In this document: one piece after another, positions 20,312 to 26,518 of the stretch
How positions within the stretch are numbered: position 1 is the first letter of the stretch
Layout: the number at the start of each line of letters is the position of its first letter
Assembly (NCBI GenBank): GCA_947474705.1
Contig: CANJJS010000023.1
Span: 1 to 61,587 of the forward strand
Direction of reading: 5' to 3'
From: Acetobacteraceae bacterium
GTDB taxonomy: Bacteria; Pseudomonadota; Alphaproteobacteria; Acetobacterales; Acetobacteraceae
Length of the DNA stretch: 61,587 bases
Made by a program: the position numbers and the translations under genes
The notes under the pieces: generated by a model
Told to the model about the DNA's origin: nothing
Seen by the model: only the letters and a program-made list of their open reading frames with translations
The model's database searches: none

Positions 20312-20916
20312 CCAGGCGCTCCTATCACCTTGACGCGACGAAGACTATTGCAGTGCGGCGTCGATTGCTTCATTCTTATGAAGCCCCGTCGACGCGAAGG
20401 GGCGCGCCGGTCGCCGGTGCGCCATGGCCTGAACCGGTGGATGCGTGACCCCTGGGGGATCGGCGCGAAGGGCTCAACCGCCCATACGACCGCAAGCCTG
20501 TTTGGGGAGGGTCCGCGCCATCTCGGCCGCTCGTCCGTCTTTGGCACGCGGGCAAGCCGTCCGGACCATCGGGTCCGGGCCGCTCGCCGTGCCGGATGGA
20601 TCGCCTCGGACGGAGGCACGAAACGACTTTCACCGGGCCGCGCCCCTCAACGGGAGCGTGCCGTCCGAGCACCAGGACCAGATGACCAACCGCGCGCGGC
20701 AAACGACAGCGCCAGGCCCAGGAACCATCCGGACGGATGGCCTTTGGGCGTGGCCGATCGCGCGCGCGCGGCGTTCTGGCGGCGCGGACATCGCCTCATC
20801 CACAAGCCTCGCCACTCCCATATTTCACCGCGGTCTTTTGCCAAGACAAAATCCCTGGAGCCCGCCCAATGGGCTCCCCGGACCGCGGCGGGTGGCGCAC
20901 CGGAGTTCTCCCCCCG
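20312..20916. other. 605-bp amidase-rne divergent intergenic region
   Basis: No convincing gene: the open frames here are low-complexity Arg/Pro/Gly translations without family likeness. It must hold both promoters and the rne leader. Visible structure: a small palindrome CTTCAT-TCTT-ATGAAG at 20368-20383 near the amidase side, and a three-way-junction fold at 20828-20888 close to rne. No clear -35/-10 pair could be assigned. Confidence 0.6.
20828..20888 (+). promoter_or_regulatory. Predicted three-way-junction RNA fold in the rne leader
   Basis: An outer stem of 8 bp (20828-20835 with 20881-20888) encloses two hairpins: TTTTG/CAAAA (20836-20840 with 20847-20851) and GGAGCCC/GGGCTCC (20857-20863 with 20871-20877). 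The first stacks directly on the outer stem. The fold ends 13 nt before the GGAG at 20902-20905 that precedes the rne ATG. E. coli rne is autoregulated through its 5' leader; whether this fold does the same is inference. Confidence 0.5.
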
Positions 20917-23900
20917 ATGTCCAAGCGTATGTTAATCGATGCCACCCACGCGGAAGAAACCCGCGTGGTGGTCCTGGACGGTAACCGCCTCGAAGACTTC
21001 GATATAGAGACGTCGACCAAGCGCCAACTCAAAGGCAACATCTACCTCGCAAAGGTTGTCCGCGTCGAACCGAGCCTCCAGGCCGCCTTCGTCGAATACG
21101 GTGGCAACCGGCACGGGTTCCTCGCCTTCAGCGAGATCCACCCGGATTACTATCAGATTCCGGTCGCCGACCGGCAGCGGCTGCTGGAATGGCAGGCCGA
21201 ACAGGCCCGCCTCGAGGAAGAGGAAGAAGACCTCGAACTCGCGCTGAGCCAGGCGGCGGCCGCCGCGCCGCCCCCGAAGCCCGCGCGCCCCGCGCCCGCC
21301 CAGCCCGCCGCCGCGCCACATGCCGCGCCCGCGGGTCCCGAAGCCTGGGCTCATCCCGACTCCCCCGCACTGCTCGCCCCGCCCCCGCCCGTCGAGTCCT
21401 GGGCGCACCCCGACGTCCCCGCCCTGATCGCCGCGACACCAGTCCCCGCCATCGCTCCGGAACCCGATCCCGCGCCCGAAGCATGGGCCATCGCCGCCGT
21501 GCCGGCCCTGATCGCGCCCCCGCCCGTGCTGGCCGCGCGGATTCTGACCGCGGAGCCCGAAGCCACCGATGACGACGACCAGCCGGACAGCGACGACCTC
21601 GATATGTTCGGGTCCATCCCCGAGGAAGCCCCGCCCGAGACCATCGGCGGCGAGGACGCCACCAACGACGACGACGATGAGTCCGAAACCCAGGCGCGCG
21701 CCACACGCCGCCCGCCGCCGCGTTTCATGCGGAACTACCACATCCAGGAAGTCATCCACCGCCGTCAGATCCTTCTCGTGCAGGTGGTCAAGGAAGAACG
21801 CGGCACCAAAGGCGCGGCGCTGACGACGTACCTGTCGCTCGCCGGCCGCTTCTCCGTCCTGATGCCCAATTCGCCCCGGGGCGGCGGCATTTCTCGAAAG
21901 ATCACGTCGGCCGCGGACCGGCGCCGCCTGAAAGAAGTGATGGTCGAGCTGGACATCCCCAAGGGGATGGGTCTCATTGTTCGCACCGCCGGGGCGCAAC
22001 GCCCCAAACCTGAAATCAAGCGCGACTGCGAATACCTGCTGCGCCTCTGGGACGACATCCGCGACCACACGCTGAAATCCATCGCGCCCGCTTTGGTTTA
22101 CGAGGAAGCCAGCCTCATCAAGCGCGCGATCCGCGACGTCTATTCCCGCGAAATCGACGACATCACCGTGGACGGCGAGGACGGCTGGCGCGCGGCGCAT
22201 GAATTCATGCGTATGCTCATGCCCTCCCACGCCCGGAAGGTCATCCACTGGCCGGAACAGGGCCAGTCGCTCTTCGCCCGCTTCCAGGTCGAGGCCCAAC
22301 TCGACGCGATGATGCAGCCGACGGTGCAACTGCGCTCCGGCGGCTATCTCGTCATCAACCAGGCCGAGGCGCTGGTCGCCATCGACGTCAACTCCGGCCG
22401 CTCCACCCGCGAACGCAACATCGAGGAAACCGCCCTCCGCACCAATCTGGAAGCGGCGGACGAAGTGGCGCGGCAGTTGCGCCTGCGCGATCTCGCCGGT
22501 CTGATCGTCATCGACTTCATCGACATGGAGTCGAAGCGCCACAACGCGATGGTCGAGCGCCGCCTGAAGGAAGCGCTGAAAGACGACCGCGCCCGCATCC
22601 AGGTCGGCCACATCAGCCATTTCGGCCTGATGGAAATGAGCCGCCAGCGCCTGCGCCCCTCGCTGGAAGAGACGACGCTGATCGTCTGCCCGCATTGCAA
22701 CGGCACCGGCCATGTCCGCGGCACGGAAAGCGCCGCGCTGCACGTCCTGCGCGGCGTAGAGGAAGAAGCCGGCAAGCGCCGCTCCGCCGAGGTAATCGTC
22801 CACGTCGCCACGCCAATCGCGATGTATATCCTCAACCACAAGCGCGAACGCCTGAACGAGATCGAGCGCCGCTACGGCATGCGGGTCATTATCGCCGCCG
22901 ACGACCAGTTGATCGCCCCGCGCTTCCGCATCGATCGCGTGCGTAGCTTCGCCCCCGGCGAGGAACCGCGCTTCGTCACCCCCGACGCGCCACGTCCAGC
23001 GGCGATCGCGCCGCCCGACCCCGACGAGATCGACGAGGACGACGAGGAAGCCGAAGACGCCGCCGACGCCATCGCGGCCTCCGCCAACGGCACCGCCAAC
23101 GAAACCGAAGCCAGCCGCGAGGCCGAGCAGCGCCGCAAGCGCCGCCGCCGCCGCCGCCGCGGCGGACGCGAGGACGACGCCCCGAACCAGGACGCGCCCT
23201 TCGAACCCGCGCCGCGCGCCGTCGCCACGGAATCCGAAGCACCGGACGAAATCCACGCCGCGGTCGAGGAAGCGCTCGCCGATCCCGCCGCCACCGCGGC
23301 CGCCGAGGAGTCCGAACGCCGCCGCTCCCGCCGCGGCCGCGGACGCCGCCGCCGGGACGACGATGGCAACCTGTCGCCGCTCGGCGTGCCGGGCGCGGAA
23401 CAGCCGGATCTGATCCCGGTTTACGCCGGCCCCACCCCCGCCGATCCCTTCGGCGGTCAGGCCTTCGACATTTTCGACGCGATGGAACAGGCGGAACTCG
23501 CCGCCTCCCCGCCGCGCCGCCAGCCCGCGCGCAATCGCGAGCAACGGAACGACCGCAACCAGGGGGGCCGCTCGCGCTGGCAGCCTTTGTCCTGGTCGGT
23601 GCCCTCGCAGCCGCCCATGCTGCTGCCCGAGCACCCTTCCGACCGTCCCGACCCCGATCGCCCCGAGGCCTGGGCTTTGCCGCAGCGCCCCTTCATGCTG
23701 CGGCGCGATCGGCACCAGCCGCGCTGGGGCCGCAACGGCCGCAACCGCGACGCCGCGCCCGCGGTGACCGCCGATGCAGTGGCACCGGAAGCCGTGGCAC
23801 CCGTGACACCACCGCCCGCCGAGGTCTGGGCCGCCGCCGATCTGCCGTCCATGATCGCGGCCGAAACCACCACGCCAAAACCGGAGCCCGTCGCGGTGCC

Positions 23901-24372
23901 GATCGAAGCCGGTCCTCCGCCGGAACCCGTTCGCGCCATCGCCCCCCCCCCGGTGGAACCCGTGGTAAGCCCCGTGGCCGAACCAGCGCGCCAGGCGCAG
24001 GCTGAACTCCCCTGGGCAGAACTTCCAAAGGCTGAACTCCCGCGGGCTGAAACACCCGCCGAACCGGATGCGCCATCGCCAGAACCGGAGACCGTCTCGA
24101 TCCCCGTCGAGGCCGCCCCCATAGACGCGGCGCCGAATGAGGTCGCACCCCTGGAGACCGCGCCGGCGCCAGCGACGGAAGCCATCGCACCGGAACCCAT
24201 CGCGCCAGAAACCACCGCGACGGAACCCGCCGCGGTGGAGGCCCTGGCACCGCCGCCCGCGTCCGACGTCCCCATGGAACCCGTCGTTGGACCCGCGATC
24301 CAGCCCATCGTCATCGGCGCCGATGTCACCGCCCCCGCGCAACCCAAACGCGGATGGTGGCGCCGCAAGTAA
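20917..24372 (+). CDS. rne: Ribonuclease E
   Basis: 1151-aa endoribonuclease, scaffold of the RNA degradosome. ATG 20917 follows GGAG at 20902. The S1 domain (about 36-320) is split by an acidic, Pro/Ala-rich insertion from about 95 to 268. The catalytic DNase I-like region has Asp490 (AIDVNSG) and Asp533 (VIDFIDME). The zinc link CPHC lies at 591-594. From about 690 the protein is disordered, with Arg-rich RNA-binding blocks at 739-750 and 801-813. The C-terminus ends GWWRRK (1146-1151), the type of tail that binds PNPase in Caulobacter. Six copies of a W-containing motif occur in the insertion and tail. Confidence 0.95.
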   Translation: MSKRMLIDATHAEETRVVVLDGNRLEDFDIETSTKRQLKGNIYLAKVVRVEPSLQAAFVEYGGNRHGFLAFSEIHPDYYQIPVADRQRLLEWQAEQARLEEEEEDLELALSQAAAAAPPPKPARPAPAQPAAAPHAAPAGPEAWAHPDSPALLAPPPPVESWAHPDVPALIAATPVPAIAPEPDPAPEAWAIAAVPALIAPPPVLAARILTAEPEATDDDDQPDSDDLDMFGSIPEEAPPETIGGEDATNDDDDESETQARATRRPPPRFMRNYHIQEVIHRRQILLVQVVKEERGTKGAALTTYLSLAGRFSVLMPNSPRGGGISRKITSAADRRRLKEVMVELDIPKGMGLIVRTAGAQRPKPEIKRDCEYLLRLWDDIRDHTLKSIAPALVYEEASLIKRAIRDVYSREIDDITVDGEDGWRAAHEFMRMLMPSHARKVIHWPEQGQSLFARFQVEAQLDAMMQPTVQLRSGGYLVINQAEALVAIDVNSGRSTRERNIEETALRTNLEAADEVARQLRLRDLAGLIVIDFIDMESKRHNAMVERRLKEALKDDRARIQVGHISHFGLMEMSRQRLRPSLEETTLIVCPHCNGTGHVRGTESAALHVLRGVEEEAGKRRSAEVIVHVATPIAMYILNHKRERLNEIERRYGMRVIIAADDQLIAPRFRIDRVRSFAPGEEPRFVTPDAPRPAAIAPPDPDEIDEDDEEAEDAADAIAASANGTANETEASREAEQRRKRRRRRRRGGREDDAPNQDAPFEPAPRAVATESEAPDEIHAAVEEALADPAATAAAEESERRRSRRGRGRRRRDDDGNLSPLGVPGAEQPDLIPVYAGPTPADPFGGQAFDIFDAMEQAELAASPPRRQPARNREQRNDRNQGGRSRWQPLSWSVPSQPPMLLPEHPSDRPDPDRPEAWALPQRPFMLRRDRHQPRWGRNGRNRDAAPAVTADAVAPEAVAPVTPPPAEVWAAADLPSMIAAETTTPKPEPVAVPIEAGPPPEPVRAIAPPPVEPVVSPVAEPARQAQAELPWAELPKAELPRAETPAEPDAPSPEPETVSIPVEAAPIDAAPNEVAPLETAPAPATEAIAPEPIAPETTATEPAAVEALAPPPASDVPMEPVVGPAIQPIVIGADVTAPAQPKRGWWRRK

Positions 24373-24393
24373 CCCGCCACGCCGGTCAAACCG

Positions 24394-24426
24394 CCGTCAT
24401 CCCCGGGCTCGTCCCGGGGATGACGG
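24394..24426. terminator. Strong hairpin after rne, possible terminator
   Basis: A 14-bp perfect inverted repeat (CCGTCATCCCCGGG and its complement) with a 5-nt loop starts 21 bp after the rne stop. No T-run follows, so it may act as an mRNA 3'-end stabiliser or be a member of a dispersed GTCATCCCCG-type repeat rather than a classic intrinsic terminator. Confidence 0.55.
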
Positions 24427-24518
24427 CACAATGGCCCCTCGCGGGCGCCGGAGGCACGACAAAATCGGGCGGCCCGTTCACCCCTGGGCCCCGCCCCGCC
24501 CATGGAGGAACGACCGCG

Positions 24519-25598
24519 ATGCGACCCATCAACGAAACCGCCCCCTCCGCGTGGCTGGCCGCCGATCTCGACGGCGACAAAACCTGGATCGTCGAGCTGG
24601 ACGACGCGGCGCGGCGCGATCTGACCGGCGCCATCCGCGCGGCCTACGAACCCGGCAAATCCCTGCTGGACTACCGCCGGGCTGAGTTCGACCTTGGCCG
24701 CGCCTGGGGACCGACCTCCCACGCGGTGCGCGTGATCAAAGAGGGCCGCGGCTTCACCATCCTGCGCGGCCTCCCCCGCGACGGTCTCTCCGTCGAGGAG
24801 TTCGAACTTCTCACCTGGGCGATCGGTCTGCACATCGGCGTGGCGCGCCCCCAGGGCAAAGCCAGCCAATATCTGTCAGCCGTGCGCGACGCGGGCGTCG
24901 CCTACCGGACCGGCCGAGGCCGGGGATATTCCTCCGCCGCCGAACTCGATTTCCACACCGACAGCGCCGATATCGTGCTTCTGACGTGCTACAACGTCGC
25001 GAAATCCGGCGGACAGAGCATGGTCTCCAGCTCCGTCGCCGCGCATAATGTCATGGTCCGGGAACGCCCCGACCTGGCGGAACTGCTGCACCAACCGCTG
25101 TATTTCAGCCGCCAGCAGGAACAGGCGCCGCACGAAACACTGTTCTACCCCAACCCCGTCTGGGACGAGGCCGAGGGCGTGCTGTGCAGCAAATGGAACC
25201 GCAACCGCGTGACGATGGCACAGGCGATGGAGGGCGTGCCGGCATTGTCGGCGAAACAAATCGAGGCGATGGCGCTGCTGGACGACATTCTGCGCCGGCC
25301 CGCGTTGATGCACTCGATGTATCTGCGGCCCGGCGACATGCAGATGTTGAACAATCACGTCACATTGCATTCCCGCACGGAATTCGAGGATTTCGACGAA
25401 CCCGCGCTGAAACGGTGTTTGTTTCGCCTGTGGCTGGCGCCACCGGATTGGCCGCGTCTGCCGGAAAGCTGGCGTCCGGCTTATGGGGCGGTGGAGGCGG
25501 CGACAGTGCGCGGCGGGATTCTCGGGCAGGCGTACGACGAGTCGAGGCGGGAGTACGAGCGGCGGCAGGCCGAGGATTTGGGGATGCGGGCGGGGTGA
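24519..25598 (+). CDS. TauD/TfdA-family Fe(II)/2-oxoglutarate dioxygenase
   Basis: 359-aa non-haem iron dioxygenase-like protein. The iron facial triad is visible as His146-x-Asp148 (LDFHTDSADI) and a distal His in NNHVTLHSRTEF; the 2-oxoglutarate-binding Arg is probably in KRCLFRLWL. ATG 24519 was chosen because GGAGG at 24504-24508 precedes it; sequence upstream in frame translates the rne-end hairpin. The substrate is unknown. It stands alone downstream of rne. Confidence 0.85.
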   Translation: MRPINETAPSAWLAADLDGDKTWIVELDDAARRDLTGAIRAAYEPGKSLLDYRRAEFDLGRAWGPTSHAVRVIKEGRGFTILRGLPRDGLSVEEFELLTWAIGLHIGVARPQGKASQYLSAVRDAGVAYRTGRGRGYSSAAELDFHTDSADIVLLTCYNVAKSGGQSMVSSSVAAHNVMVRERPDLAELLHQPLYFSRQQEQAPHETLFYPNPVWDEAEGVLCSKWNRNRVTMAQAMEGVPALSAKQIEAMALLDDILRRPALMHSMYLRPGDMQMLNNHVTLHSRTEFEDFDEPALKRCLFRLWLAPPDWPRLPESWRPAYGAVEAATVRGGILGQAYDESRREYERRQAEDLGMRAG

Positions 25599-25785
25599 GT
25601 GTACCAACCGGCGGAACCTTTGACCGTCCCAAAGGCAGACGTTCCATGTCGTCGTGCGCGCGGGCGCGCCATCCGCGATTTTGTCGCATCGCGAAAATCG
25701 TGGATGTTCCGTCCCTGGTGATCAGGCCATCCGGACGCCCAATGTGGGTTCGTACACGGGTTCTCCGTCGGGGATGCGCGGACGG

Positions 25786-26097
25786 TCAGAGCGTGCTTCG
25801 ATCCTGTCCGGGCCCGAAGACCCGCAAGACGCGAATGTCGCCAGCGGTTGCGTTGCGGCCAGTATCGGAATCAACCTCGTAAAGCGCGCGATAGCCACCG
25901 TCGCACGGCAACTCCCGGACGCCGGTATGTTGACCAGCAGGCCAGAGGCAGGGTTGTCCGATCAACCGCTCGATTGAAGCCCATATGCGTTGGAGCCGCC
26001 GTCTCGCAGCCGATCCCGCGCCCGGTTGGGTCAGCCAGTCGCGAATGACGACGAGGTCGGCGAGCGCCTTGTCGGTGTATTCCAGTGCGCGCGGCAA
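25786..26097 (-). CDS. RelE/ParE-family toxin
   Basis: 103-aa basic protein with the ParE/RelE layout: N-terminal helix pair (ALADLVVIRDWL and RRRLQRIWASIERL), then the strands GVRELPCDGGYRALYEV and IRVLRVFGPGQ. ParE members poison gyrase and RelE members cut mRNA on the ribosome; which applies is not predictable. It starts 12 bp after the antitoxin stop, the usual antitoxin-toxin order. Confidence 0.82.
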   Translation of the reverse strand: MPRALEYTDKALADLVVIRDWLTQPGAGSAARRRLQRIWASIERLIGQPCLWPAGQHTGVRELPCDGGYRALYEVDSDTGRNATAGDIRVLRVFGPGQDRSTL

Positions 26098-26109
26098 ATG
26101 ACGGCCGGA

Positions 26110-26319
26110 TCAGCGGCCAGAGTAGGGGACCGACAACTCGTTGTCAGTGCCGATGCTATCGATCCAGGCTTTGACCTTGGCGGACGCGACCAGCCGGCCC
26201 GCGGCGACATCGTCGCGGGCCTCGGCGATCTTATCGGCTTCCCAGGCGACGCGAGCCAGCCGTTCCGCTTCGGTTTCCAGATCGATCAAACCGCCAGTGT
26301 CCAGGTTCAACGTGTCCAT
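26110..26319 (-). CDS. Antitoxin of ParE-type module
   Basis: 69-aa (from ATG 26319) acidic, helical protein containing LARVAWEADKIAEARDDVAAG and VKAWIDSIGT, the pattern of small antitoxins paired with ParE/RelE toxins. No Shine-Dalgarno precedes ATG 26319. A TATCTT box at 26326-26331 would place the transcript start at the ATG itself, so a leaderless mRNA is possible. A longer in-frame start at 26376 (88 aa) cannot be excluded. A 20-bp palindrome lies 29 bp upstream. Confidence 0.7.
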   Translation of the reverse strand: MDTLNLDTGGLIDLETEAERLARVAWEADKIAEARDDVAAGRLVASAKVKAWIDSIGTDNELSVPYSGR

Positions 26320-26347
26320 GGGGACAAGATAGCCGTTTTGCTCGCCC

Positions 26348-26367
26348 CCGGCCAAAGTTTTGGCCGG
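26348..26367. promoter_or_regulatory. Palindrome upstream of the toxin-antitoxin genes, possible operator
   Basis: Nine-base arms CCGGCCAAA and TTTGGCCGG separated by GT. The right arm, read on the minus strand, overlaps the -35 position expected for the TATCTT box, as antitoxin autoregulatory operators often do. It could also form an RNA hairpin if transcription starts further upstream. Confidence 0.45.
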
Positions 26368-26468
26368 CGCTCGCAAAGCCGCGCGCCTGCCCCTGGTTCG
26401 CGCACCGCGCCATCGGGACAGGGTTGGACCCGACAGGTCAGAACTGGCTGCCCAACCGAAGCGGACGC

Positions 26469-26490
26469 CCCCTCGCCCGAAAGCGAGGGG
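26469..26490. repeat. Second hairpin beyond the acnA terminator
   Basis: An 8-bp stem CCCCTCGC/GCGAGGGG with a 6-nt loop, separated from the acnA terminator hairpin by the A/T run. Read on the plus strand it is followed by TCAAAAAA, so it is not an intrinsic terminator in that direction. It may back up termination of acnA or serve as a 3'-end barrier. Confidence 0.5.
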
Positions 26491-26492
26491 TC

Positions 26493-26518
26493 AAAAAACC
26501 CGATCCAGAAGGATCAGG
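26493..26518 (-). terminator. Intrinsic terminator of acnA overlapping its stop codon
   Basis: On the minus strand an 8-bp stem (one G-T pair, TTCT loop; 26499-26518) is followed directly by six T residues (26498-26493). The acnA TGA at 26516-26514 lies inside the ascending arm, so the terminator and the end of the reading frame overlap. Confidence 0.85.

Noticed and set aside
20932-24342. Very long open frame antisense to rne (over 1100 codons)
   Set aside because: It mirrors rne codon by codon in GC-rich sequence, has low-complexity Gly/Arg/Asp composition and no family likeness.
25599-25785. Small gene between the TauD-like gene and the ParE-type toxin
   Set aside because: Short frames exist on both strands, but none has a ribosome-binding site or family likeness; possibly decayed sequence.
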